From Actinophytocola sp. (GTDB lineage Bacteria > Actinomycetota > Actinomycetes > Mycobacteriales > Pseudonocardiaceae), in the NCBI RefSeq assembly GCF_009379765.1, contig NZ_WHTD01000020.1, positions 1-64,000 of the forward strand: DNA of 64,000 nucleotides. Reading direction: 5' to 3'. The position numbers were made by a program, and so were the translations under genes. The first letter of the stretch is position 1. Each line of letters opens with the position of its first letter. The notes below the pieces were generated by a model, which ran no database searches, was not told the origin of the DNA, and worked only from the letters and a program-made list of their open reading frames with translations. Below, one piece after another: positions 1-11,357 of the stretch.

Positions 1-403
1 ATTCGGGCCTTTCGACAACGCGGCCAGGGGGCATCTGGGCGCGAATACCACGATCCAAGATCCGCGAGACATGGCCTGGTCGTGTCTCGTGGATCTTGGT
101 CGATGGGATTCGTGATCCAGATGTCTCCTGGCAAGGCGGCGGAAGGCCGCTCATACCGGGTTGTATTCGGGCCTTTCGACAACGCGGCCAGGGGGCAGCT
201 GGGCGCGAATACCACGATCCAAGATCCGCGAGACATGGCCTGGTCGTGTCTCGTGGATCTTGGTCGATGGGATTCGTGATCCAGCTGTCTCCTGGCAAGG
301 CGGCGGAAGGCCGCGCATACCGGGTTGTATTCGGGCCTTCCGACAACGCGGCCAGGGGGCATCTGGGCGCGAATACCACGATCCAAGATCCGCGAGACAT
401 GGC
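1..403. repeat. Tandem 164-bp palindromic repeat (two full units plus one half)
   Basis: Three successive copies share a 164-bp period: the equivalent words start at 1, 165 and 329. Each full unit (84-234 and 248-398) is itself a long imperfect palindrome. Its left arm begins gtctcgtggatcttgg and its right arm ends ccaagatccgcgagac, with the centre near 159 and 323. The first copy is only a right half because the window begins inside it. After the last right arm comes atggc, then the stop codon of the facing response regulator gene. Open reading frames across the repeat look accidental. A related single copy lies at 57074-57212. Confidence 0.9.
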
Positions 404-1069
404 CTAGCCGGGCGTGACGAACCCGGTCTCGTAGGCCACGATCACCGCCTGCGTGCGGTCCCGGGCACCGAGCTTGGCCAGCACGTTGCCCACGTGCGTC
501 TTCACCGTCTGCACGCTCACGAACAGCTCCGCCGAAATCTCCACATTGGACATCCCGGTGGCCATCAGGCGCAGCACCTCGGCCTCCCGCTCGGTGAGCC
601 CCGCGTGCGCGAGCCCGCGGCCGGAGTCCCCGCCGTGCATGGCGGCCAGTGCCCGGATCGCGGCGGGGAACAGCAGCGACTCGCCGCTGACGACCATGCG
701 GATCGCCCGCACGATGTCCTCCGGCCGGGTCCGTTTCAGCAGGAACCCGTTGGCCCCGGCGCGCAGCGCGTCGTAGACGTAGTCGTCGTTCTCGAACGTG
801 GTGACGACGAGGATCTTCGGCGGCGCGTCGACGGTCTCCACGATGTGCCGGCTCGCCTGGATGCCGTCGACCGCGGGCATCCGCACGTCCATCAGCACGA
901 CGTCCGGGCGGAGCTTGCGCACCAGCGGGAGCACCTCGGCGCCGTCGCCCGCCTCGCCGACCACGGTGAGGTCCGGCTCCGCCTCGATGATCGCGCGCAG
1001 CCCGGCCCGGATCAGCTCCTCGTCGTCGACCAGGAGCACCGTCGTCTTGCCGTTGCCCGACCCTGTCAT
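404..1069 (-). CDS. LuxR-family (NarL-type) response regulator
   Basis: A DNA-binding response regulator of 221 residues. The N-terminal receiver domain has the acidic pair D15-D16, the phospho-acceptor D61 in VVLMDVRMP and a conserved lysine in FLLKRT. The C-terminal third is a LuxR-type helix-turn-helix (LTEREAEVLRLMATG, then VSVQTVKTHVGNVLAKLG). The ATG start overlaps the stop of the upstream histidine kinase gene by four bases, so the two form a cognate pair. The TAG stop abuts the end of the palindromic repeat, and its last bases may derive from that element. The controlled regulon is not apparent. Confidence 0.95.
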   Translation of the reverse strand: MTGSGNGKTTVLLVDDEELIRAGLRAIIEAEPDLTVVGEAGDGAEVLPLVRKLRPDVVLMDVRMPAVDGIQASRHIVETVDAPPKILVVTTFENDDYVYDALRAGANGFLLKRTRPEDIVRAIRMVVSGESLLFPAAIRALAAMHGGDSGRGLAHAGLTEREAEVLRLMATGMSNVEISAELFVSVQTVKTHVGNVLAKLGARDRTQAVIVAYETGFVTPG

Positions 1070-2343
1070 CCGCCCGTCCCCGTGATCGACCGCAGTGGAA
1101 TCCGGACGCTGACCCGCCAGCGTCCGTCGTGCGCGCCGGCCGTCATCTGTCCACGCAGGACGGTGACGCGCTCGCGCATGCCGGACAGGCCGTGCCCGCC
1201 GCCGGCCCGGACCCGCCCGCCCCGGTCGGTTCGGTCGGCGATCGGGTTGCTCAGGTCCAGCTCGAGTCTGCCATCGCCGGCGACCAGGCGCAGCGCCACC
1301 GGCACCTTTCCGGCATGCCGCAACACGTTGGTCAGTCCCTCCTGAACGATCCGGTACGCCGCCCGGGACACCGCGGGCGGCACCTCTGCCAGTCGTCCCT
1401 CCACAGTGGACTCGATGTCGACGCCGGCGATGCGGGTCTTGTCCAGCAACGTGGGCAGGTCCGCGAGCGTCCACTGTGGAGAGGCGGGTTGGCCGCGGCG
1501 CTCCTCGCGCAGCAGGCCGAGCACGTGGTCCAGGTCGGCGAGCGCGGCCCGGGCGGACTCCTCGATCGCGGCCAGCGCCTTGCGCGCGAACTCGGGGTCG
1601 CTGTCGAGCACCCGGCCGGCGGCACTCGCCTGGATCGTCACCACGGACAGCGCGTGGCCGACCGAGTCGTGCAGCTCCCTGGCCAGCCGGTTGCGCTCGG
1701 CCAGCTGCTCGGTGCGCCGCTCCAGCTCGACGAGCCGCTCCGCCGCGGTGGGCCCGAGCAGCGGCGGGGCGAGCCGGCAGAACAACGCGCCGCCTGCCCC
1801 GACGACATGCACGAGCAGCAGCAGGCTCACGAGCCCGACCGCGGGCACCCACAGGCCCGCCCACCCGGTGGGGAACGTGAGCGGGATGCCGAGGATGTTC
1901 AGCCGGCCGGTGAACGGCACCGCGAACGACACCACGACGGTCGGCGGCAGCGCGAGCGTGAGCACGCTGACCACGCCGCCGACCAGCAGGTGCAGCACGA
2001 ACCAACCCGCGCTGCGCCACCGCGACTCCCAGGACGGCGTCCGCCGGGTGGCGTGCTCGGGGACGCCGTCGCCGAGCAGCTCACGCGCCGCGGTGCCCTC
2101 GATGACCCGGACCGCCGGGATGAACGACATCAGCACCATCGCGCCGAACACGAGCGCGAGGGTGAGCGCCACCACCAGCAGCGGCTGGTCGGCCACCGGC
2201 TCGGGCAGGACCGACGGCAGCACCATGGCGGCGAGCAGCACGAACGGGACCAGCACGGCGCCGCCCAGGATCAGGTACACCCATCGCCGGTAGGTCGACG
2301 GGCGGATCACCGGCCCGAACAGGGTGTACAGCACTCCCGCCAC
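1066..2343 (-). CDS. Sensor histidine kinase (NarL/DesK type)
   Basis: A membrane-bound histidine kinase of 425 residues. Hydrophobic segments lie at about 22-45, 55-78, 113-145 and 163-185. The dimerisation and phosphoacceptor motif ARELHDSVGHALS follows (His225), then a HATPase_c domain with the N-box region RIVQEGLTNVLRHA and the glycine-rich GGGHGLSGMRERV. The GTG at 2343 is chosen because GAGG lies eight bases upstream and no membrane sequence precedes it. It is coupled to the response regulator by a GTGA/ATGA overlap. No extracellular sensory domain is evident, so the signal is probably sensed within the membrane (inference). Confidence 0.92.
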   Translation of the reverse strand: MAGVLYTLFGPVIRPSTYRRWVYLILGGAVLVPFVLLAAMVLPSVLPEPVADQPLLVVALTLALVFGAMVLMSFIPAVRVIEGTAARELLGDGVPEHATRRTPSWESRWRSAGWFVLHLLVGGVVSVLTLALPPTVVVSFAVPFTGRLNILGIPLTFPTGWAGLWVPAVGLVSLLLLVHVVGAGGALFCRLAPPLLGPTAAERLVELERRTEQLAERNRLARELHDSVGHALSVVTIQASAAGRVLDSDPEFARKALAAIEESARAALADLDHVLGLLREERRGQPASPQWTLADLPTLLDKTRIAGVDIESTVEGRLAEVPPAVSRAAYRIVQEGLTNVLRHAGKVPVALRLVAGDGRLELDLSNPIADRTDRGGRVRAGGGHGLSGMRERVTVLRGQMTAGAHDGRWRVSVRIPLRSITGTGG

Positions 2344-2457
2344 GCCCCGATCCTCGCAGACCCGGCGGCGGCCGGCCCTCCCCCACGCGACCCGCGACGC
2401 TCCCTCGCGGGGACGAGCCGCGTTAGGCTCTCGGGGCCGGAGAACAGTGAGGGGCGG

Positions 2458-3549
2458 ATGACACAGGACTCGCCGGGCGGCGACGATCCGGAGCGGACCC
2501 GGTCCGCCGAGGAGCCGACGCAGTCGACCGGGGACCGGACCGTGGCGCTGGGCTCGGACTCGCCGACCACCACCGGACCGACGGTCGCGAGCTGGTCGCT
2601 GGACGACCTCATGCGGGAGCCGCCGCCTGGCCCGCTGGTGTGGCACGCCGAGCCGCACCCGTCGTTCGACAACACCGGGCTGCGCGAGACCAGGGGCGCC
2701 GGCTACTACGTGTCGCTGACCGTGGCGGTGATGGTGGTCCTGGGTCTCGTCGGGCTGCTCGCGTTCCTTTCGGTCAACCGGCCGGTGACCCAGGTGGCCG
2801 GGTCCGCCACCGGCCTGCCGATCCCGGAGCTGCCATCGCCCACGAGCTCGACGCCGCAGACGGAGCCGTCGACCTCGTCCTCGGCCGCGCCGCCGGCCGA
2901 CGACCCGCTCGCCGAGCTGGCGCGGCACCCCCTGTCCTCGTCGCCGTCGGCCATGGCCCCGCTGTCGTGTGCGCTGCCGCGGTTCGACCCGGCCGACACG
3001 GCGCAGGCGAGCTTCTACGAGGCGGCCAAGGTGTGCGCGGACGGCGGGTTCGGTCGGCTGCTGCCGGCGTCGGGCCTGCCTGCGGTGTCGATCCGGGTCG
3101 TGACCGTCCACGGTGGACCGGCCGACTCCCCGTGCGGCGCGGTGGCCCCCACGGACCCGTCGACCCAGTGCGCGGACACCGTCTACATGACACCGGCGCA
3201 CCTGCGCGACGACGAGGGGCTGGACCGGTTCCCCGGCAAGTACTTCGGGGTGTTCCTGCGCGAGTACGCGAAGGCCGTGCTGTACGTGTCCGGCCTCACC
3301 GAGCTGGTGGAGAAGGCGAAGGACACACCCGACGCGCCGGACAACCTCGACGAGCGCCTGGCCCAGCAGGCCACGTGTCTGGCCGGCATCGCCTCGGGCG
3401 CGATGGCCGGCCTCGGCGCCGTGGACACCAACATCACCAACGAGATCCGCGAACGCCTCACGTCGGTCGACGCCCCGCCGGACGCGGCCACCTGGCTGAC
3501 GAAGGGCTTCGAGTCCCTCCAGCCGGCGTCCTGCAACACCTGGACCTGA
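2458..3549 (+). CDS. Single-pass membrane protein, degenerate zinc-metallopeptidase-like
   Basis: A 363-residue protein. It has an acidic Thr/Ser-rich cytoplasmic N-terminus, one membrane segment at about 85-105 (YYVSLTVAVMVVLGLVGLLAF), a Pro/Ser/Thr-rich linker and an extracytoplasmic domain with several cysteines. The segment CADTVYMTPAHL followed by FGVFLREYAKAV resembles actinobacterial neutral zinc metallopeptidases, but the expected HExxH is absent, so catalysis is unlikely. The start ATG lies behind GAGGGGC. The gene is divergent from the histidine kinase, with 114 bp between them. The fold assignment is an inference from pattern similarity; the membrane topology is clear. Confidence 0.75.
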   Translation: MTQDSPGGDDPERTRSAEEPTQSTGDRTVALGSDSPTTTGPTVASWSLDDLMREPPPGPLVWHAEPHPSFDNTGLRETRGAGYYVSLTVAVMVVLGLVGLLAFLSVNRPVTQVAGSATGLPIPELPSPTSSTPQTEPSTSSSAAPPADDPLAELARHPLSSSPSAMAPLSCALPRFDPADTAQASFYEAAKVCADGGFGRLLPASGLPAVSIRVVTVHGGPADSPCGAVAPTDPSTQCADTVYMTPAHLRDDEGLDRFPGKYFGVFLREYAKAVLYVSGLTELVEKAKDTPDAPDNLDERLAQQATCLAGIASGAMAGLGAVDTNITNEIRERLTSVDAPPDAATWLTKGFESLQPASCNTWT

Positions 3550-3781
3550 CTCCTGGTTGACCTGTCCACAGAAGGCCCGCGAGCCCCGAAACCGTCCGGT
3601 CCTCGACGGTGGGCTCACGCCAACGGTCACCCTTGCGGCGGTCGCTACCTATGGACCCGGCCCTGCTCGACGCCGCCCTGCACGGGATGTTTGTCCGGCG
3701 GCTGGACAGGAACCGCATTCGTTCCGGATTCGGGGTGGGTCGGGCTGGCGGGGGTGCGCCGGGCTCGTCACGATTGTCCGC

Positions 3782-4204
3782 ATGGGGAAGTGGCGCAAGA
3801 AGCGCACGGGCGACACCTTCGAGACCGAGGTGCGGTATCAGTTCGGGCCCGTCGCGGAGCGGTTCGGGCTCAGCGAGCTCCCCGATCCCACGCGCGGCGG
3901 CCTCGAGTTCGCCGGTGGCGGCGTCGGCTACTGGTGGCTGCAGGACTGGCGGGAGCTCCACATCGCCGTGATCGTCCACCTGGAACGGGACGGCGAGCGC
4001 TACAGCGTCCACCTCGACGACGTCGTCGTCAACGGGGGGTTCGGGGTCGCGCAGGACCTGCCGTCGGGCGGGTCGACGTGGCTCGCGACGCAGAAGTCGA
4101 TCGCCGCGCACGTCGGGTGGATCGAGCGGCTGCACTCGCGCCTCACCGCCGCCGACGCGCCGGCGTTCGTCGTGGACGCCGGCGGCCGAAGGAGACGCGG
4201 GTGA
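3782..4204 (+). CDS. Conserved hypothetical protein
   Basis: A 140-residue soluble protein, rich in charged residues and tryptophans (GYWWLQDWRELHIAV), with no signal peptide or membrane segment. I do not recognise the family. The ATG at 3782 is preferred over earlier in-frame codons because the protein character begins there (MGKWRKKRTGD). It ends one base before the convergent sufT stop. The 232 bp between 3549 and 3782 carry no gene or clear signal that I can see. Confidence 0.7.
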   Translation: MGKWRKKRTGDTFETEVRYQFGPVAERFGLSELPDPTRGGLEFAGGGVGYWWLQDWRELHIAVIVHLERDGERYSVHLDDVVVNGGFGVAQDLPSGGSTWLATQKSIAAHVGWIERLHSRLTAADAPAFVVDAGGRRRRG

Positions 4205-4205
4205 G

Positions 4206-4600
4206 TCAGATGGTGAAGCCGAGGGCGCGCAGCTGCTCGCGGCCGTCGTCGGTGATCTTCTCCGGGCCCCACGGCGGCATCCAGACCCAGTTGATCCGGA
4301 AGTCGCCCACGAGGCCGCCACCCGGTCCCGCGGTGAGCGCCGCGCGGGTCTGTCCTCGATGACGTCGGTGAGCGGGCACGCCGCGGACGTGAGGGTCATG
4401 TCCAGGGTCGCGGTGTTGTCCTCCTCGACCCGGATGTCGTAGACCAGCCCGAGGTCGACCACGTTGATGCCGAGCTCGGGGTCGACCACGTCGCGCATGG
4501 CCTCCTCGAGGTCCTCGATCGCGGCCACGTCGGCCTTGGGCGCGGGCGGCTCGGGCAGCGCCTCCACGCCGCGCTGCACATCTTCTTCCGTGCTGCTCAT
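4206..4600 (-). pseudogene. sufT: SufT/MIP18-family metal-sulfur cluster assembly factor, frameshifted
   Basis: The DUF59/MIP18-family protein at the 3' end of the suf operon, which helps mature Fe-S proteins. The first 83 residues read in one frame (VDPELGINVVDLGLVYDIRV, then ACPLTDVIED). The expected continuation, GDFRINWVWMPPWGPEKITDDG ending LRALGFTI, is in another frame. A single missing base near 4351-4353 explains this: tctgtcc is seen where tctggtcc would keep frame. The start ATG overlaps nothing but sits one base after the sufU stop, behind GGAGGAG. It is either a real lesion or a sequencing error; the clean remainder favours error or a very recent mutation. Confidence 0.82.
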
Positions 4601-4601
4601 G

Positions 4602-5045
4602 TCAGGCAACTCCTCCGTCGACACGGGACACCGCGTCCTTGAACGCCATCCAGCCGAGCAAAGCACACTTGACCCGCGCCGGGTACTTCGCGACGCCCGC
4701 GAAGGCGACGCCGTCCTCCAGCACGTTCTCGTCCGGCTCGACCTGCCCCCGGCCCTGCACCATGGTCACGAAGGCGTCCAAGGTGGTCAGCGCCTCCTCG
4801 ACCGACCGGCCCGTGACCAGGTCGGTCAGCACCGAGGTCGACGCCTGGCTGATCGAGCAGCCCTGGCCCTCGTAGGACACGTCGGTGACCTTGTCGTCCG
4901 CCACCGCGACCCGCAGCGTCACCTCGTCCCCGCAGGTCGGGTTGACCTGGAACGACTCCGCGTCGAACGGCTCGCGGAGCCCGCGCCCGTGCGGGTTCTT
5001 GTAGTGGTCCAGGATGATCTCCTGGTACATGGACTCAAGGTTCAA
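4602..5045 (-). CDS. sufU: SufU iron-sulfur cluster assembly sulfurtransferase
   Basis: A zinc-dependent sulfurtransferase (147 residues) that accepts persulfide sulfur from SufS and passes it to the SufBCD scaffold. Zinc ligands are visible: Cys38 and Asp40 in NPTCGDEV, Cys63 in GQGCSIS and Cys127 in ARVKCALLG. The start is taken as TTG at 5045, because GGAGG lies eight bases upstream and the protein then begins NLESMYQEIILDHYKNP, as usual for the family; an upstream TTG at 5069 lacks this support. It is followed one base later by sufT and preceded by sufS with a 114-bp gap. Confidence 0.93.
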   Translation of the reverse strand: MNLESMYQEIILDHYKNPHGRGLREPFDAESFQVNPTCGDEVTLRVAVADDKVTDVSYEGQGCSISQASTSVLTDLVTGRSVEEALTTLDAFVTMVQGRGQVEPDENVLEDGVAFAGVAKYPARVKCALLGWMAFKDAVSRVDGGVA

Positions 5046-5159
5046 CCGGCCCGCCTCCCCGGAATTCAATGCGTTGGTCGCGTTGCATTGTCGGGTGCGG
5101 TTTGGTCACGTACTTGCGGCTGGTCTGCGTCCCGTTCCCCTTGGGTAGCTGTTTCGAGT

Positions 5160-6416
5160 TCACCCGAAAACCTTCTTTACATGCGCCAGACCCGCCACCA
5201 ACGCGTCCGCCTCGGCGGTCGTGTTGTACAGGTAGAACGACGCTCTGGTGGTCGCCGGAATTCCGTACCGCACCACCGCCGGCCGCGCGCAGTGGTGGCC
5301 CACCCGTACCGCGATGCCCAGCTCGTCGAGCACCTGGCCCGCGTCGTGCGGGTGGATGCCCTCGAGTGAGAACGACACCTCGGCGACCCGGCCCTCGGCG
5401 GTGTTCGGCCCGATCACGGTCAGGCCGGACACCGTGGCCAGCGCGTCGAGCACGTAGGCGGTGAGCTCGTGCTCGTGCGCGGCGATCGCCGGCATGCCGA
5501 CCCCGGTGAGGTAGTCGACCGCGGCACCGAGCCCGACCGCCTCGGCGATCGGCGGGGTGCCGGCCTCGTACTTGTGCGGCGGCGCGGCGAACGTCGAGCG
5601 CTCCATCGTGACCAGCTCGATCATCTCGCCGCCACCGAGGAACGGCGGCAGCTCCTGGAGCAGCGGCAGCCGGCCCCACAGCACGCCGACGCCGGTCGGG
5701 CCGAGCATCTTGTGCCCGGTGAACGCGACGAAGTCGGCACCCAGCGCGGCGACGTCGAGGGGCAGGTGCGGCGCGGACTGCGACGCGTCCACGAGCACCA
5801 GCGCGCCCACCTCGCGAGCGCGTGCGATGACCGTCTCGACCGGGTTGATCGTGCCGAGCAGGTTGGACACGTGCACCATCGACACGATCTTGGTCCGCGG
5901 TGTGATCACGTCGTCGAGCGTGGACAGGTCGAGCCGGCCGTCGTCGGTGATCCTGAACCACCGCACCGTCGCGCCGGTCCGCTCGGCGAGCTGGTGCCAC
6001 GGCACGATGTTGGAGTGGTGCTCCATCTCGGTGATGACGATCTCGTCGCCGGGACCGACCCGGTGGCCCGGCCCGGCGTCGCCGAGCACCCTGGCCACGA
6101 GGTTCATCGCCTCGGACGAGTTCTTGGTGAAGATCACCTCGTCGCGGCTCGGCGCGCCGATGAAGGCGGCCACCTTGTCGCGGGCGCCCTCGTACAGCGC
6201 GGTGGCCTCCTCGGCCAGCGTGTGGATGCCGCGGTGGACGTTGGCGTTGTGCTGCTCGTAGTACTCCACGATCGTGTCGAGCACCTGGCGCGGCTTCTGC
6301 GACGTGGCCGCGTTGTCCAGGTACACCAACGGTTTGTCGCCGTGCACCAGGCGGGACAGGATCGGGAAGTCCTTGCGGATCGTCTCGATGTCCAAGGGTG
6401 CGGCTGTGGTGGTCAC
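5160..6416 (-). CDS. sufS: SufS cysteine desulfurase (PLP-dependent)
   Basis: A group II cysteine desulfurase of 418 residues that converts cysteine to alanine and forms an enzyme persulfide for Fe-S assembly. Landmarks are NSSEAMNLVA near 99, the PLP-binding Lys236 in FTGHKMLGP and the catalytic Cys376 in RVGHHCARP. The GTG start has GAGG eight bases upstream. It lies between sufC and sufU, which supplies its sulfur-acceptor partner. Length is typical. Confidence 0.97.
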   Translation of the reverse strand: MTTTAAPLDIETIRKDFPILSRLVHGDKPLVYLDNAATSQKPRQVLDTIVEYYEQHNANVHRGIHTLAEEATALYEGARDKVAAFIGAPSRDEVIFTKNSSEAMNLVARVLGDAGPGHRVGPGDEIVITEMEHHSNIVPWHQLAERTGATVRWFRITDDGRLDLSTLDDVITPRTKIVSMVHVSNLLGTINPVETVIARAREVGALVLVDASQSAPHLPLDVAALGADFVAFTGHKMLGPTGVGVLWGRLPLLQELPPFLGGGEMIELVTMERSTFAAPPHKYEAGTPPIAEAVGLGAAVDYLTGVGMPAIAAHEHELTAYVLDALATVSGLTVIGPNTAEGRVAEVSFSLEGIHPHDAGQVLDELGIAVRVGHHCARPAVVRYGIPATTRASFYLYNTTAEADALVAGLAHVKKVFG

Positions 6417-6462
6417 CTCGGGAACCTCGTTTCGATGGCGCGTCAGCCGACGCTGGCCGGCA

Positions 6463-7224
6463 TCAGACCGTCACGTCTCCGGTGAACCGGACGTAGCCGT
6501 GCTCCTCGAGCTGGTCGGCGAGCTCCGAGCCGCCGGACTCCACGATCCGTCCCCCGCTGAACACGTGCACGACGTCCGGGGTGATGTGGCGCAGGATCCG
6601 GGTGTAGTGGGTGATCAGCATGACGCCGACCTCGCCGCCGGCCTTGACCCGGTTGATGCCCTCGGACACGACGCGCAGCGCGTCGACGTCCAGGCCGGAG
6701 TCGGTCTCGTCGAGGATGGCGATCTTGGGCTTGAGCAGCGCGAGCTGCAGGATCTCGTGCCGCTTCTTCTCGCCGCCGGAGAAGCCCTCGTTGACGCTGC
6801 GCTCGGCGAAGGCCGGGTCGATGTCCAGGTCGGACATCGCCTCCTTGACCTCCTTGACCCAGTGCCGCAGCTTCGGCGCCTCGCCGCGGATCGCGGTGAC
6901 CGCGGTGCGCAGGAAGTTCGACATGGACACGCCGGGCACCTCGACCGGGTACTGCATGGCCAGGAACAGGCCGGCGCGGGCCCGTTCGTCGACGGTCATC
7001 GCCAGCACGTCCTCGCCGTCGAGCAGCACCTCGCCCGAGGTCACCTCGTACTTGGGGTGCCCCGCGACCGCGTAGGACAGCGTGGACTTGCCCGACCCGT
7101 TCGGACCCATGATCGCGTGCGTCTCGCCCGCGTTGACGGTGAGGTCGACCCCGGAAAGGATCTCCTTCTTGGTCTCGTCCGTGTTGACCGAGACGTGCAG
7201 ACCCTTGATCTCCAGCGTGGCCAT
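6463..7224 (-). CDS. sufC: SufC ABC-type ATPase of the SufBCD scaffold
   Basis: A cytosolic ABC ATPase of 253 residues that powers Fe-S cluster assembly on SufB-SufD and is not a transporter. It shows Walker A GPNGSGKST (40-48), the Suf-type signature FSGGEKKRHEILQ and Walker B KIAILDETDSGLD. Gaps are short: 27 bp from the Rieske gene and 46 bp to sufS, consistent with one operon. Confidence 0.97.
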   Translation of the reverse strand: MATLEIKGLHVSVNTDETKKEILSGVDLTVNAGETHAIMGPNGSGKSTLSYAVAGHPKYEVTSGEVLLDGEDVLAMTVDERARAGLFLAMQYPVEVPGVSMSNFLRTAVTAIRGEAPKLRHWVKEVKEAMSDLDIDPAFAERSVNEGFSGGEKKRHEILQLALLKPKIAILDETDSGLDVDALRVVSEGINRVKAGGEVGVMLITHYTRILRHITPDVVHVFSGGRIVESGGSELADQLEEHGYVRFTGDVTV

Positions 7225-7251
7225 CTCTAGTCGTTCTCCTTGGTAGAAATG

Positions 7252-7575
7252 TCAGTTCGTGGTGGCGGTGACGTCCACGTGGACATCCCCGTCGCGGATC
7301 TCGACGGCGAACACGTCGACCGGCTCGGTGGCCGGCGGCGAGGACGGGGCGCCGGTGCGCAGGTCGAAGCACGACCCGTGCAGCCAGCACTCGATGCCCT
7401 TGCGGGTCACCTCGCCCTCGGACAGCGAAAGCGCGGCGTGGCTGCATTCGTCGCGCAGCGCGTGCACCGACTCCCCCTGGCGGACCAGAAGGACCGGCTC
7501 GCCGTCGACCTCGACGGCGAACGGCTTCCCGTCGTCCAGGTCGGTGAGCGCACACGCGCGGCTCATGAGGGTCAT
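7252..7575 (-). CDS. Rieske [2Fe-2S] ferredoxin encoded in the suf operon
   Basis: A 107-residue soluble Rieske-type ferredoxin resembling the ferredoxin components of non-heme iron oxygenases. The cluster ligands are Cys44-x-His46 and Cys63-x2-His66. ATG at 7575 overlaps the sufD stop (ATGA), so it is coupled to sufD. A Rieske gene between sufD and sufC is a familiar arrangement in actinobacterial suf operons. Its role there, perhaps electron supply to cluster assembly, is not established by the sequence. Confidence 0.93.
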   Translation of the reverse strand: MTLMSRACALTDLDDGKPFAVEVDGEPVLLVRQGESVHALRDECSHAALSLSEGEVTRKGIECWLHGSCFDLRTGAPSSPPATEPVDVFAVEIRDGDVHVDVTATTN

Positions 7576-8768
7576 ACCCCCACCGCCTCGAGCTCCGCCT
7601 CGATCGCCGCCTCCAGCCGCTCCCGGATCTCCGGGACGTCGATCTTCATCAGCAGCTCGTGGAAGAAGCCGCGGACCACCAGCCGGCGCGCCGCGTCCTC
7701 GGGGATGCCGCGGGCCTGCAGGTAGAACAGCTGCTCGTCGTCGAACCGGCCGGTGGCGCTGGCGTGGCCGGCGCCGGCGATCTCGCCGGTCTCGATCTCC
7801 AGGTTCGGCACCGAGTCGGCGCGGGCGCCCTCGGTGAGCACCAGGTTCCGGTTGAGCTCGAAGGTCGAGGTGCCCTCGGCGGCGGCCCGGATCAGCACGT
7901 CGCCGATCCACACGGTGCGCGCGCCGTCGCCCTGCAGCGCGCCCTTGTAGACCACGTCGGACTTGCAGTTGGGCTGGGCGTGGTCGGCGAATGTGCGCAG
8001 CTCGATGTGCTGGCCGGCGTCGGCGAAGAACAGCCCGGTGAGCTGGACGTCGCCGCCCGGACCCGCGAACACCACGGTCGGGCTGACCCGCACCAGGTCC
8101 CCGCCCAATGCCACCAGGTGGTGCTTGAGCGTGGCGTCCCGGCCGAGCTTGGCGTGGTGCGCGGAGACCTGCACGGCGTCGTCGGCCCAGTCGTGGACGC
8201 TGACCACGGTGAGCTTCGCGCCGTCGCCGACGACGATCTCGACGTTGTCCGCCACGGTGCCGCTGCCCCGGTGGTCGATGACGACCACGGCCTCGGCGAA
8301 CTGCTCGGCCCGCACGTGCAGGTGCCCGTAGGCGACCTGGTCGGCGCCGGGGCCGGTGACGGTCACCGTGGTGGTGGCCGACGCCTTGACCTCCCTGGGC
8401 ACGGTCACGACGGTGGCCCGCCGGAACGACGTGTACGCCTGGGCGGCGATCCGGTCGCCCGGCGTGCCAGCCTGGCCGAGCCGCTCGTCGTCGCGGCCCA
8501 CGGTCTCCGCGGTGACCTCCGGCGCGCCGCTGACCTCGACGGACAGCTCACCGGTGGCCGCCGCGGTGCCGTTGTGCAGGCCGCGGAGCCGCTTCATCGG
8601 CGTGAAGCGCCAGATCTCCTCGCGCCCGCCGGGCACCTCGAACGCCTCGACGTCGAAGGAGGCGAAGTGCTCGGCCCTGGACGCCTTGGGAACCACCGCA
8701 CCGTGCGAGTGCGGTGTTTGGGTAACGACCGAGGATTTGCTTGCAGAATCGAGCATCGAGTCCGTCAT
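7572..8768 (-). CDS. sufD: SufD component of the Fe-S cluster scaffold
   Basis: A 398-residue beta-helix protein that forms the SufBC2D complex. It belongs to the SufB/SufD family, seen in the C-terminal motif RFDDEQLFYLQARGIPEDAA followed by RRLVVRGFFHELL and in the core around VYKGALQGDGARTVWIGDV. The start ATG lies directly after the sufB stop, and the stop overlaps the Rieske ATG. It contains no intein, in contrast to SufB. Confidence 0.96.
   Translation of the reverse strand: MTDSMLDSASKSSVVTQTPHSHGAVVPKASRAEHFASFDVEAFEVPGGREEIWRFTPMKRLRGLHNGTAAATGELSVEVSGAPEVTAETVGRDDERLGQAGTPGDRIAAQAYTSFRRATVVTVPREVKASATTTVTVTGPGADQVAYGHLHVRAEQFAEAVVVIDHRGSGTVADNVEIVVGDGAKLTVVSVHDWADDAVQVSAHHAKLGRDATLKHHLVALGGDLVRVSPTVVFAGPGGDVQLTGLFFADAGQHIELRTFADHAQPNCKSDVVYKGALQGDGARTVWIGDVLIRAAAEGTSTFELNRNLVLTEGARADSVPNLEIETGEIAGAGHASATGRFDDEQLFYLQARGIPEDAARRLVVRGFFHELLMKIDVPEIRERLEAAIEAELEAVGV

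Positions 8769-11353
<2,585 letters not shown>

Positions 11354-11357
<4 letters not shown>

Noticed and set aside
82-407. Open reading frames through the tandem palindromic repeat
   Set aside because: They only follow the repeat, have no ribosome binding site and show no protein family character.
161-1345. Long plus-strand frame over the response regulator gene
   Set aside because: Antisense shadow of a clearly recognisable receiver and LuxR domain on the minus strand.
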